DNA from: an uncultured Bacillota bacterium
GTDB taxonomy: Bacteria; Bacillota; Clostridia; Oscillospirales; Oscillospiraceae
Length of the DNA: 32,397 bases
Direction of reading: 5' to 3'
Assembly (NCBI GenBank): GCA_947383275.1
Contig: CANDCW010000023.1
Span: 1-32,397 of the forward strand
Each line of letters starts with the position of its first letter. Position 1 is the first letter of the stretch. The notes beneath the pieces are model-generated. The model was not told where the DNA came from and made no database searches. It was given only the letters and a program-made list of their open reading frames with translations. Below, one piece after another: positions 8,412 to 15,643 of the stretch. Both the position numbers and the translations under genes were made by a program.

Positions 8412-10469
8412 TCATCCGCTTTCCTTTTCCAGACGGACCGGGACAGATTTCATAACCGGGAAACCGCAGATGGGATCAAAGGCGTCGTCCAGCGTGATAT
8501 CATTTACGTTGGCGTCCCGCCAGCCGTGGGTAATCTGAACCACCCCCGGCATAATCTCATCCGCCGTAGTGACATGAGCCGGAATCACAATGCTTCCCAT
8601 GCGGGAAGTGACACGGACCGGGTCCCCCTCCCGCACGCCCAGGACACGGGCGTCCGTCTCATGAAGCTCAATTTCCGGGGCTGTCAGCGCCTGGGACAGG
8701 GCGGGGAGGTTGTGGCCTCTGGCGTGACAGTACATCAGCTTTCTGGCCCCGGTCACCAGGGCATAGGGGTATTCTGGGTCAGGTGTGTTGGTCCTTGGAG
8801 AGACATAGACCGGAAGCTCCGAGTACCCATACTCTTTTAGGTACTCAGAGGTAAATTCAACCTTCCCGCTGGGCGTCCGGAAGGGCCGCTCCCCCTGCTC
8901 CAGATACTTCTGATACTTGGGCTTGGCGTATTGACAGCCGGAGGGTGTTTTCTGAAGCTGCTCCAGGGTCAGGCCGGTGTCGGCCAGCAGCCAGCGGTTC
9001 AACTCATCCTCGTTTCCCCAGGGGAAGTACTCCCCCGCCCCCAGCCGGTGGGCCAGGTCATGGAAAAACTGGTATTCGTCCTGAACCCCTTCCGGGGGCG
9101 GCAGTACCCGGCTGGTCAAAGTCACGGTGTGGAACAGGGCGTGGGTCACCAGCTCACTGCGCTCCAGATAGGTGGCCGCCGGGAGCACATAGTCGGCCAG
9201 CTGGGCCGTCTCGGTCAGAAACAGGTCCCGCACCACCAGCAGATCCAGAGAACTCAGCGCCTTTTTTACCTTGGGCGTGTTGGGATTGGTGACAGCCGGA
9301 TTGGCGGCTGTCATCACAATGGCCCGGATGGGGTACGGCTCGCCGCTTAAAATGGTGTTCATCAGGGTCATGGTGTGGCACTCGTGCCGGAAGTCGTACT
9401 GCACCGGGAAGCGGTCGGCCCCCAGCGGCTCCAGATGCCGCAGCGGTCTCTCCTCATAGAGGGTCAGCTCTCTGAGATTCAGCCCTACGGGGAGGTACTT
9501 GCCCCCCTTTTGATCCACCGAGCCGATCAGACCATCGATGCAGGCCACGGCCCGGATGCTGTTTACGCCGTTCTCATGGTGCTCAAAGCCATTGCCCACC
9601 ACAATGCCGGTTTTCGGCATGCTGTTCCGGATCTCCCGGGCAATGGCGGGGACGGCCCGCGCCGCGTCGCAGCCGGTCTCCCGGGAGACATACTCATAGG
9701 TAAACTGCCGGACGTACTCCTCCAGCGCCTCAAAGCCCACGGTATATGTCTCAATAAATTTGTGATCCAGCCAGTCGTTGGCTATCAGCTCCCGGATCAC
9801 ACCCAGTGCCAGCGCCCCATCGGTTCCGGGACGGACTTGTACAAACAGATCGGCCTGCCGGGCAATCTGGGTAAAACGCACGTCGATGACAACCAGCCTC
9901 GCCCCTCTGGCTCTGGCCCGGTTGATCTGCTGGGTCACGTTGGGGTGGGAGTTGGGCGGGTTCTGCCCCCAGTAAATCAGGCAGTCCGCATTGTCCACAT
10001 CGGCCTGAAACCCCTGGGGACCCAGTACCAGTCCGTTTCCGATCCACCGGCTGGCAAAGCAGGCGGAGTCGTTGGAGAAGTAGTTGGGGGAGCCGATGGC
10101 GTGGATCCACCGCCGGGCCAGCTCCTCCTGCTGGGCAAAGCCGACCCCCTCTCCCTTCCAGACGCCCACGGCCCGGGGACCGTACTTCTCTTGGATGGCC
10201 TTTAGCTTTTCGGCTATCTCATCCAGCGCCTGCTCCAGCGGAATTTCCACAAATCCCTTCTCTGTGCGCTTCAGGGGCTTTTTCAGCCGCTGGGGGGAGT
10301 TGAACATCTCCTCCCCGTGACTTCCCTTGATGCACAGCCGGCCCCGGTTCCACACGTGGGAGGGGTTCCCCTCAATCTTTGTGATCCGGAAACCGCTCAG
10401 GTGGACGTCAATGCCGCACCGGTCGTCGCACATCCTGCACAGGGTCTTTACGATTCTCTCCTCACTCAT
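8412..10469 (-). CDS. Molybdopterin-dependent oxidoreductase (DMSO reductase superfamily)
   Basis: 685 residues. The N-terminus carries a [4Fe-4S] site, Cys11-x2-Cys14-x3-Cys18-x27-Cys46 ('CRMCDDRC...GRLCIKG'). The metal-coordinating position falls at Cys137 ('NYFSNDSACFASRWIG'), suggesting a Cys-ligated Mo or W. MGD-binding segments include 'LIYWGQNPPNSHP' and 'RQADLFVQVRPGTDGALALG', and a C-terminal molydop-binding barrel starts near residue 575 ('YPYALVTGARKLMYCHARGH'). There is no Tat signal peptide, so the enzyme is cytoplasmic. It overlaps the start of the ferredoxin gene's end by 8 bases and is read with it. Such enzymes need bis-MGD, which fits the MobA domain encoded divergently. The substrate is unknown; formate dehydrogenase-like or other C- or S-oxidoreductase roles are equally possible. 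Confidence 0.9.
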   Translation of the reverse strand: MSEERIVKTLCRMCDDRCGIDVHLSGFRITKIEGNPSHVWNRGRLCIKGSHGEEMFNSPQRLKKPLKRTEKGFVEIPLEQALDEIAEKLKAIQEKYGPRAVGVWKGEGVGFAQQEELARRWIHAIGSPNYFSNDSACFASRWIGNGLVLGPQGFQADVDNADCLIYWGQNPPNSHPNVTQQINRARARGARLVVIDVRFTQIARQADLFVQVRPGTDGALALGVIRELIANDWLDHKFIETYTVGFEALEEYVRQFTYEYVSRETGCDAARAVPAIAREIRNSMPKTGIVVGNGFEHHENGVNSIRAVACIDGLIGSVDQKGGKYLPVGLNLRELTLYEERPLRHLEPLGADRFPVQYDFRHECHTMTLMNTILSGEPYPIRAIVMTAANPAVTNPNTPKVKKALSSLDLLVVRDLFLTETAQLADYVLPAATYLERSELVTHALFHTVTLTSRVLPPPEGVQDEYQFFHDLAHRLGAGEYFPWGNEDELNRWLLADTGLTLEQLQKTPSGCQYAKPKYQKYLEQGERPFRTPSGKVEFTSEYLKEYGYSELPVYVSPRTNTPDPEYPYALVTGARKLMYCHARGHNLPALSQALTAPEIELHETDARVLGVREGDPVRVTSRMGSIVIPAHVTTADEIMPGVVQITHGWRDANVNDITLDDAFDPICGFPVMKSVPVRLEKESG

Positions 10470-10974
10470 CGTCCGGCCTCCCCCGCCGGGTTTTTATCAC
10501 CCGGGCCAGCTTGTGGTCAAATGTGTCCTGTTTCCTTTCGACTAAATCATCGATTTCCTCATAGTTCAATGCCCCGCTGATGCAGTGCTTCACACACTCC
10601 GGGTCTCCGCCGCACAGATCACACTTCTGGCTGATCCCCCTTCCGTGGTCAAAGTGGATATTCCCGTATGGGCAGGCCAGAATACACATTTTGCACCCGG
10701 CGCAACGGGCAGGGGAAATGACAACCGCTCCCGTCTCTTTGTCACGGGTAATGGCGCCGGCGGGACAGACCGCCATACACCAGGCCTGCTCGCAGTGAAA
10801 GCAGGTAACCGGCATGACGAACCGTTCGGCTGTGGACACATCCACATGGATGTTGGACCATCTACGGCTGCAGCTGTCGCCGCTCTGAGCAAAGGCACAG
10901 GCCATCTCACAGTCGTGACAGCCCACGCACCGCTCCGGCATAATCGTCACCATCTTCAATGTATCACATCCCAT
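10462..10974 (-). CDS. Four-cluster 4Fe-4S ferredoxin subunit (HycB/DmsB-like)
   Basis: 170 residues with four Cys clusters: Cys16-x2-x2-x3 ('CVGCHDCEMAC'), Cys58-61-66-70 ('CFHCEQAWCMAVCP'), Cys91-94-97-101 ('CAGCKMCILACP') and Cys118-121-127-131 ('CDLCGGDPECVKHC'). This is the electron-transfer subunit usual for molybdopterin oxidoreductases. It should carry electrons between the FAD oxidoreductase encoded just upstream and the Mo enzyme just downstream. Its start overlaps the end of the FAD gene (ATG at 10974 within that gene's last codons) and its end overlaps the Mo gene by 8 bases, so the three are translationally coupled. A second ATG seven codons in is an alternative start. No signal peptide; cytoplasmic. 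Confidence 0.92.
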   Translation of the reverse strand: MGCDTLKMVTIMPERCVGCHDCEMACAFAQSGDSCSRRWSNIHVDVSTAERFVMPVTCFHCEQAWCMAVCPAGAITRDKETGAVVISPARCAGCKMCILACPYGNIHFDHGRGISQKCDLCGGDPECVKHCISGALNYEEIDDLVERKQDTFDHKLARVIKTRRGRPDDE

Positions 10975-12202
10975 CTGACGTCTTTGAAAAGACTTTCTTA
11001 TTCACCAGCCGCCCCAGCTCCTCTACCGGACAGGCAAGAGGCTCCCGCCTGGCGATGAGGGGGCGCAGCCTGCCCAGGAAGGGGACCCCTTCGCTGCTAC
11101 CCACCAGGGACGCGCCGCACAGCCGTCCGTCCTTGACAAAGACGCGGCAATGACCATACCCCAGTTCCTCCGGCAGCGCGTATCCCGCATCAACGTCCCG
11201 GTTTCGGATCTTTCCGACAGAGGCCACTGTAACCCTGAACATCTGAGTTACATTCATGTTCAGGCTGCCCGGATAGGGCATGTCCACCCCGGCCATCTGA
11301 CAGCCCGCCACCTTTCCCATCTCCACCGCCGTGGGCCACAGAGAATGAATGACGTGCGCTTCCCCAAATACCGTGGGACCGGCCGCCGCGTCTCCCGCCG
11401 CGTAAATCAGGGGATCGCTGGTCTGCATCTTCTCATTGACCGGAATCCCCTTCTCCACCTGGATCCCGCTCCCGGCCAGCCACTCCACGTTCGGCCTGGT
11501 TCCGGCGCCTGCCAAAACCACATCCGCGTCCACAAAGTCCCGTTCGCTCCACCATAGCCGCAGGGAGCCGTCAGGCAAGTGCTCAATCCGCCGGGTGTCC
11601 ACCGGGGCCAGCAGCCGCACACCGCAGTCCTCAATGGCCCGGGCGACCTGTTCCCCGCCGGCCTCGTCAATGGCGGCCGGCATAATCCGGTGCCCCAGGA
11701 TTGTGACATCCAGCCCCCGGTACCGGGCGGCCCAGGCGGCCTGCAGCGCTACAAAACCGGAGCCAATCACGGCCACCCGGGGATTGCCCTTCAGCAGGGG
11801 GAGCATGTGGTCCAGGTCCTCCCTCGTCCGCATATAGCACACCCGGTCGTGGTCAATCCCCGGGATGTCGGGAACAGAGGCCCTGGCTCCCGAGGCAATC
11901 AGCAGCCGGTCATAGGGAAAGCGGGCGCCGTCCTTCAGCCGGACCTGGCGCTTTTCCCTCTCCAGGGCACAGATCTCGCCGTACACCTGTCTGAGCTTCA
12001 GACCCTCAAAATAGCCCTCCTCCCGGATGGTCAGATTCTCATAGGGGACGCTTCCCCGCAGCACATAGGGAAGCAAAACTCTGGAGTAGGGCAGTCCCCG
12101 ATCTCTGGTAATCAGCGTCACCCGGCTGTGCAAATCATACCTTCTGAAATGTTCTATGGCAGACAGCGCGGCGGCGCTGCTCCCTACGACCACAACCTCC
12201 AC
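10964..12202 (-). CDS. NAD(P)H/FAD-dependent pyridine nucleotide-disulfide-type oxidoreductase
   Basis: 412 residues with an N-terminal FAD dinucleotide fold ('VVVVGSSAAALSAIEHF'), a second NAD(P)H fold ('VAVIGSGFVALQAAWAA', about residue 140) and the FAD-binding 'LIYAAGDAAAG' near 285. It resembles the NirB/rubredoxin-reductase group, with a C-terminal extension containing 'CGASLVGSSEG'. Two GTG starts are possible. The one at 12202 has AAGGGG 7 bases upstream, while the one at 12208 overlaps that site, so 12202 is chosen. As the first gene of the minus-strand unit it presumably shuttles electrons between NAD(P)H and the ferredoxin and Mo enzyme that follow with overlapping ends. The direction of electron flow is not visible. 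Confidence 0.88.
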   Translation of the reverse strand: MEVVVVGSSAAALSAIEHFRRYDLHSRVTLITRDRGLPYSRVLLPYVLRGSVPYENLTIREEGYFEGLKLRQVYGEICALEREKRQVRLKDGARFPYDRLLIASGARASVPDIPGIDHDRVCYMRTREDLDHMLPLLKGNPRVAVIGSGFVALQAAWAARYRGLDVTILGHRIMPAAIDEAGGEQVARAIEDCGVRLLAPVDTRRIEHLPDGSLRLWWSERDFVDADVVLAGAGTRPNVEWLAGSGIQVEKGIPVNEKMQTSDPLIYAAGDAAAGPTVFGEAHVIHSLWPTAVEMGKVAGCQMAGVDMPYPGSLNMNVTQMFRVTVASVGKIRNRDVDAGYALPEELGYGHCRVFVKDGRLCGASLVGSSEGVPFLGRLRPLIARREPLACPVEELGRLVNKKVFSKTSDGM

Positions 12203-12284
12203 AGACACACCCCTTCTCCCATATCAGACGTTTTTTACGTTCGCATTGTAGCACAATACCCTCGACCAAGAAAAGGTCTCCGCC

Positions 12285-12296
12285 TTGATCGGTCAA
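12285..12296. promoter_or_regulatory. Palindrome TTGATCGGTCAA between divergent operons
   Basis: A perfect 12-base dyad (TTGA-TCGG-TCAA) of the CRP/FNR box style lies in the 354-base gap between the two divergent units. It is upstream of a possible minus-strand -10 (TACAAT read on that strand, near 12250) and of the plus-strand promoter at 12338. It may bind a redox- or substrate-responsive regulator shared by both units. No CRP/FNR-family regulator gene is in the window; the only local candidate is the AraC-type response regulator, whose site is unknown. Confidence 0.3.
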
Positions 12297-12337
12297 TATA
12301 CTGGTAATAATGTCTAATATTTATACCCAATTCTCTC

Positions 12338-12367
12338 TTTACACTGTAAAAAATCCCATGGTATAAT
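12338..12367 (+). promoter_or_regulatory. Sigma-A-type promoter for the ECF/MobA operon
   Basis: TTTACA at 12338-12343 and TATAAT at 12362-12367, spaced by 18 bases. Transcription would begin near 12374, leaving a roughly 180-base untranslated leader before the first gene. Confidence 0.65.
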
Positions 12368-12373
12368 GAATTG

Positions 12374-12556
12374 TCCTCAAACCGGAACAGATCGGAGGTG
12401 AAAAGCGGGCGTTAGCCAAACATACAACGGGACTTCGAGCTGGACAGACCTAAACGGAGACGCAGGGCCGCCAGCCGCAGGGGCGCCGCGCGCCGCCTGC
12501 CGGGGTACAGATGGAAACGTATGTGCCTTCCACATTTGAAAAGGAGTAAACTGAAT
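12374..12556 (+). ncRNA. Long GC-rich 5' leader, candidate cis-regulatory RNA
   Basis: The transcript from the promoter at 12338 would have about 180 bases before the ATG at 12557. It contains a GGAGG not followed by a sensible frame, a small GGC-GTTA-GCC hairpin near 12405 and a larger GC stem around 12476-12502 (arms GCAGG...CCTGC closing a GCGC-rich core). It ends with the true ribosome-binding site AAGGAG at 12541. No coding frame of note lies in it. I cannot match it to a known riboswitch; a molybdenum-cofactor or other ligand-sensing RNA is one possibility because the operon encodes MobA. Confidence 0.3.
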
Positions 12557-13114
12557 ATGAAGCAATGGTCATTGAGAGAACTCATCTTTTTCGCGCTGTG
12601 CTGCGATCTGGGCCTGTTCTCCAAAAAGCTCATCGGTCCTGCCGCCAATCTCTTGACAGACGCCCTGCACATCCCCGGCGGAATTGGGACCGGCTTTTCC
12701 CTGGTGTTTCTGGTGATTGCCGCCGCAGTCTGTCCCCGGCCCGGGTGCGGGCTGGTAATGGGGGCTGTGCAGAGCGCCCTGGCGCTCAGCTTTGGCATGG
12801 TGGGGAGTATGGGGGCGCTGTCCCCCGTAGGCTATGTCGTCCCCGGGATCGTGATAGACCTTGTTCTGAACCTTACCCGGAAAAGCGGGCTGTCCCTTGC
12901 GGAGCGAGCGGCACTGGCCAACGCGCTGGCCTCCGTCTCTGCGGCCCTTGTTGCCAATTGGATCGTCTTCCGGCTCTGGGGTCCTCCTCTGTGGCTCTAC
13001 CTGGCTGTGGCCCTGACTGCGGGCGCGCTTTACGGGATGCTGGGTGGCGCGGCGGCAAAACGGCTCATCCCCATCCTGGGAAAGGCTCCCGGGGGAGAGG
13101 GGGAAGCGGTATGA
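12557..13114 (+). CDS. ECF-type transporter S component (substrate-binding membrane protein)
   Basis: 185 residues with five or six hydrophobic helices and the typical S-component features: an N-terminal 'LRELIFFALCCDLGLFSKK', a Pro/Gly-rich 'HIPGGIGTGFSLVFLVIAAA' and 'GYVVPGIVIDLVLNL'. S components bind a vitamin, metal or other small molecule and work with a shared EcfAA'T module encoded elsewhere. The start at 12557 has AAGGAG 10 bases upstream; the longer frame from 12521 would include the ribosome-binding site and is rejected. Its TGA overlaps the next gene's ATG (ATGA). Being co-transcribed with MobA suggests a molybdenum-cofactor-related substrate such as a pterin, metal or nucleoside, but this is inference. 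Confidence 0.7.
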   Translation: MKQWSLRELIFFALCCDLGLFSKKLIGPAANLLTDALHIPGGIGTGFSLVFLVIAAAVCPRPGCGLVMGAVQSALALSFGMVGSMGALSPVGYVVPGIVIDLVLNLTRKSGLSLAERAALANALASVSAALVANWIVFRLWGPPLWLYLAVALTAGALYGMLGGAAAKRLIPILGKAPGGEGEAV

Positions 13115-13551
13115 ACAAGAGATTGGCCGCCGTGGCCGTCCTTCTCCTTGGGCTGACTGCGGGCCTGGCCCTCCTCCACGGTGCCTCCCGCCCGGAGATT
13201 CCAGAGGGTTCCGTATTGGTACAGACCTCCGGGGGGGACTTCCATCTCATTCTGGACAAGCTTCCCGCCGTCCCTATAACGGGCGAGATCGTCAATGGCA
13301 GGGGAGAACGCAAACCGGTAAGCGGAGAGGGGATCGCCCTAAAGGACGCGCTGCTTGCGGCTGGCGTGTCGGTCCCTAGGCAGGTCACCGCCATCGCGGA
13401 GGATGAATACAGCGCTGTAATAGAGGGGAACGAGTTGGACGAAGGGCGGATCTATCTGCTCATTGAGGGAAACGAGGGCCGCCTGGTGGCCTTTGGGGAT
13501 CCCAACAGCAGGCGCAGCGTGTCCCATCTTGTAAGGCTGGTTGTGGAATGA
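13111..13551 (+). CDS. Membrane-anchored small protein, sulfite-oxidase-fold-like
   Basis: 146 residues: a signal or anchor helix at 5-22 ('LAAVAVLLLGLTAGLALLHG') with no lipobox Cys, then a soluble extracytoplasmic domain. The second half ('GIALKDALLAAGV', 'VTAIAEDEYSAVIEG', 'RLVAFGDPNSRRSVSHLVRL') resembles the C-terminal part of the Oxidored_molyb (sulfite oxidase) fold, including the 'DxYSA' and 'G-P/D-x-R' positions. It lacks the upstream Cys that would ligate Mo, so a binding rather than catalytic role is likely. Overlapping ends with both neighbours (ATGA at each side) show tight co-translation with the S component and the kinase-MobA fusion. The fold assignment is tentative. Confidence 0.5.
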   Translation: MNKRLAAVAVLLLGLTAGLALLHGASRPEIPEGSVLVQTSGGDFHLILDKLPAVPITGEIVNGRGERKPVSGEGIALKDALLAAGVSVPRQVTAIAEDEYSAVIEGNELDEGRIYLLIEGNEGRLVAFGDPNSRRSVSHLVRLVVE

Positions 13552-14708
13552 ATGACTTTTTTAGCCGGCGGAATCAAGTCTACCCAGCCCTCTTTCAGGG
13601 GCGGGCCGCCGTAAAAAAATACTTTGACCGGCGGGAGGACTGGCTTCGGGAGCGGGATCTCTACGCGCTTCTCAACCGGAAGCTGCCTCTACCGCAGGTC
13701 TTGTGGAGCGCCCCCCGGATTTTGGTCACGGAGTACCTGCCCCACCCACATCTTCTGGCCGTGCTGGAGCGGCAGACGCGCTCCGGTTTTGACCGGGCGC
13801 CCTGGGTGCAACTGGAAAATTGGCTGAAAAGCTGCCAAGCGCTGTGTGGCAATCTCCCCACTGACGGAAACCTGCGGAATTTTTTGTGGGACAAAGAGAA
13901 CCAGCAGATCATTGGGCTGGATTTAGAGGGGTACGGAATCCGGTCTATCGCAGACAGCGGGGCGGACATACTGGCCAGTCTGCTGGAGTACACATTGCCG
14001 GCCTCCGACGTTCAAGCGCAGATCGCGGAGTTCCTGTCCGGACGGCTCCATACCTCGGCCGGTCAAATCCAGCGGGCGAGGGACAGGCTTCTGTCCCGGC
14101 GGGGAGGTATCAAATTTGCCCCTATAACCGGCGTTGTTCTGGCCGGCGGTCAATCCAGCCGCATGGGCCGGGACAAAGCCGCGCTGCCCCTGATGGGCAG
14201 GACGCTGCTGGAGCGGCAGATCGACAAGCTGAAGCGCCTGGGCTGCCGGGAGATCCTGATCTCCGGTCCGAAAGAGCTTGAGGCGCCCGGAGCCAGGGCG
14301 GTACCCGATCTCTATCCACAGCGGGGACCGCTGGGCGGTCTTCACGCCTGCCTGTCCGAGGCCAGCACCCCCCGCTGTCTGGTGCTGGCGGTGGATATTC
14401 CCCTTGTACCGCTCCAACTGCTGGACCGCCTCTTCCGACGCCACACATCCGGGGTCACCCTGGTAACCCACCAGGGCAGACGGGAACCCCTTCTGGCCGT
14501 ATATGACAGCGCGCTGGCAGCAAAAATTCCGCCTCTCCTTGCGGAGGGCGGAACGCCGGTCAGGCGGCTGCTGGAACAGACACAGACCACCCTGTTCCAC
14601 TACAAGGGCCCGGAATTGTTTTTGGAGAATTGCAATACCCCCAACTCTTATCAAAAGATTTGTATAGCGGCAGAAACATATGATAAACATGATATTTCCT
14701 TGCTGTAA
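13548..14708 (+). CDS. mobA: Kinase-like domain fused to MobA (Mo-cofactor guanylyltransferase)
   Basis: 386 residues, two domains. Residues 15-135 look like an aminoglycoside-phosphotransferase/KdkA-type kinase: Lys in 'AAVKKYF' (23 or 24), helix Glu in 'LRERDLY', catalytic loop 'TDGNLRNFLWD' with Asp106 and Asn111 at the canonical +5 spacing, and metal Asp125 in 'GLDLEGYG'. Residues 190-370 are MobA: 'VVLAGGQSSRMGRDKAALPL' (197-216), Asp283 in 'LVLAVDIPLVP' and the terminal 'NTP' (363-365). MobA attaches GMP to molybdopterin to make MGD, the cofactor required by the oxidoreductase encoded divergently. What the kinase phosphorylates is unknown. The last dozen residues may have been altered by the deletion junction just downstream. 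Confidence 0.85.
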   Translation: MNDFFSRRNQVYPALFQGRAAVKKYFDRREDWLRERDLYALLNRKLPLPQVLWSAPRILVTEYLPHPHLLAVLERQTRSGFDRAPWVQLENWLKSCQALCGNLPTDGNLRNFLWDKENQQIIGLDLEGYGIRSIADSGADILASLLEYTLPASDVQAQIAEFLSGRLHTSAGQIQRARDRLLSRRGGIKFAPITGVVLAGGQSSRMGRDKAALPLMGRTLLERQIDKLKRLGCREILISGPKELEAPGARAVPDLYPQRGPLGGLHACLSEASTPRCLVLAVDIPLVPLQLLDRLFRRHTSGVTLVTHQGRREPLLAVYDSALAAKIPPLLAEGGTPVRRLLEQTQTTLFHYKGPELFLENCNTPNSYQKICIAAETYDKHDISLL

Positions 14709-14726
14709 TGGCGGTACTTTGTACCA

Positions 14727-14894
14727 GTGGCTTATGTATGGTCTGCCAACACATTGCCGCCCCAAAGCGGCCATGAGAGGCAGCGGTATCTGGTCAGTAA
14801 CTTTAACTCTGAAATGCTCCCGAATCTTCAGATCATTGACCCGGAACTGTTTGCGCGGGCGCAGGAGAGCATGCAAAAGCGGGCGAGGCCCCAG
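14727..14894 (+). pseudogene. Possible site-specific recombinase fragment
   Basis: About 55 codons with 'RQRYLVSNFNSEMLPNLQII' and 'DPELFARAQESMQKRARPQ'. The pattern of an Arg-Tyr-Leu strand, a 'LxIIDPELFxRAQ' helix and a trailing basic helix is seen between the recombinase domain and zinc ribbon of large serine recombinases. It has no catalytic residues, no start and no stop of its own. It is bounded by the end of the MobA fusion and by an antisense isomerase start at about 14894. Confidence 0.35.
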
Positions 14895-14921
14895 TGCCTT
14901 GTTGATTTCAGAGCGTTTCAT
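14894..14921 (-). pseudogene. 5' stub of a D-lyxose isomerase-like gene
   Basis: ATG at 14921 with a strong GAGGAGG 7 bases upstream begins 'MKRSEINKAL', the usual opening of D-lyxose ketol-isomerase-family proteins, and then diverges after about ten codons into antisense of the plus-strand recombinase scrap. Only the translation start is left; the catalytic cupin is gone. The family call rests on ten residues plus the ribosome-binding site. Confidence 0.4.
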
Positions 14922-14940
14922 AATATCGCCTCCTCAGCCT

Positions 14941-15025
14941 TTATACCCGCTCCAGAACGGTCAGCGCGATGAGATAATCAGACTGCACCGCATCCATCAG
15001 CGGACCGCCCCGCATCCAGCCGGCG
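14941..15025 (-). pseudogene. C-terminal scrap upstream of the isomerase stub
   Basis: A minus-strand frame ends at TAA (14941-14943) 20 bases before the isomerase start and reads 'RGGPLMDAVQSDYLIALTVL' then 'ERV'. The spacing is that of two genes in one operon. It is cut at about 15025 by a plus-strand LacI tail. The family is not recognised. Confidence 0.35.
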
Positions 15026-15181
15026 CTGACCACTTATCAGGTCAATGTGGAGTTAATGGCCAAGATGGCGGTGAGTCATCTAGCAGAACAAATCCGGCAT
15101 GAAGCGAATCTGGGTATACGCTTCACCGTTCCAGGCAAACTGGTCATGCAAGAAAGCCGCAAAATTGAGCGGCGGGAATAA
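15026..15181 (+). pseudogene. LacI-family regulator, C-terminal tail
   Basis: 51 residues reading 'LTTYQVNVELMAKMAVSHLA' then 'EQIRHEANLGIRFTVPGKLV' and 'MQESRKIERRE', ending at TAA 15179-15181. This is the final helix and strand of LacI/GalR regulators (family 'LTTVxxPxxxMGxxAxxxLL...LPxxLVxRxS'). The DNA-binding and most of the ligand-binding domain are absent. It precedes a terminator and then uronate genes, and may once have been their regulator. Confidence 0.6.
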
Positions 15182-15187
15182 GTACAC

Positions 15188-15240
15188 TATAAAGCTCAAG
15201 CGGGGCTGAATCAACAATTCAGCCCCGCTTGAGCTTTATA
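15188..15240. terminator. Perfect 24-bp inverted repeat, bidirectional terminator
   Basis: Arms at 15188-15211 and 15217-15240 are exact reverse complements over 24 bases, with a 5-base CAACA loop. The arms end in TATAAAG/CTTTATA, so either strand gives a GC stem followed by a few Ts. It lies 6 bases after the LacI tail, as expected for that gene's terminator. Confidence 0.7.
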
Positions 15241-15308
15241 AACCTGATAAGCTGTCGTCTTTCACAAAATTTAACTTATTTAATTATTTACGTATTGGCT
15301 CAAAATGA

Positions 15309-15512
15309 ATATACTGTTATGAGGGCTTCATCCAGGCCGACCACTTGGAGTTCTCCTTTGGCGGTGACGGCTCCGAGGCCAACATCGCCTTGGCGTTGGC
15401 GAACCTGGGGGTGGACAGTAGCTTTTTCAGCGTGGTCCCCAACAACTCTCTGGGTAAAAGCGCCGTCCGGATGCTCCGGGCCAAAAGTGTATTGCCCGGC
15501 ATGTACGTTATG
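15309..15512 (+). pseudogene. kdgK: 2-keto-3-deoxygluconate kinase (PfkB) fragment
   Basis: Codons from about 15321 read 'GFIQADHLEFSFGGDGSEAN', 'IALALANLGVDSSFFSVVPN' and 'NSLGKSAVRMLRAK', matching residues roughly 20-85 of PfkB-type KDG kinases (substrate-binding GG-x-G-x-x-N, then 'ALAxLG', 'VPxNxLG'). The N-terminal strand is missing, with a stop in frame at 15306, and the ATP-binding half is absent. One extra residue splits the usual GG-AE-N motif. KDG kinase acts after uxaC in hexuronate breakdown, so this is a remnant of the same pathway cluster. Confidence 0.65.
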
Positions 15513-15517
15513 CCCAC

Positions 15518-15631
15518 AGCGGCTGCAAAAACAGCCTGCTGGCTTATATGTGGTATCAGGGTCACACCTTTGAGAGCAAGCTGTTCACCTTCACATTCTG
15601 GACCGGGTGGGCGGCTGACCTGCATTGTTAA
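15518..15631 (+). pseudogene. C-terminal scrap just before uxaC
   Basis: A frame ending at TAA 15629-15631 reads 'GCKNSLLAYMWYQGHTFESK' then 'LFTFTFWTGWAADLHC'. It is a different frame from the KDG kinase piece, so there is a junction or frameshift near 15515. The aromatic-rich tail is not recognised. Its stop is 12 bases before the uxaC start, as for an upstream operon gene. Confidence 0.35.
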
Positions 15632-15643
15632 GGAGGAAATGCC

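Noticed and set aside
13923..14921. A 332-codon minus-strand frame starting with a good ribosome-binding site
   Set aside because: Only the first about ten codons look real (isomerase stub); the remainder is antisense to MobA and the recombinase scrap.
15188..15240. The long perfect palindrome as an insertion-sequence end or CRISPR unit
   Set aside because: A single copy with a short loop right after a gene end; a terminator explains it. No regularly spaced repeats were found anywhere in the window.
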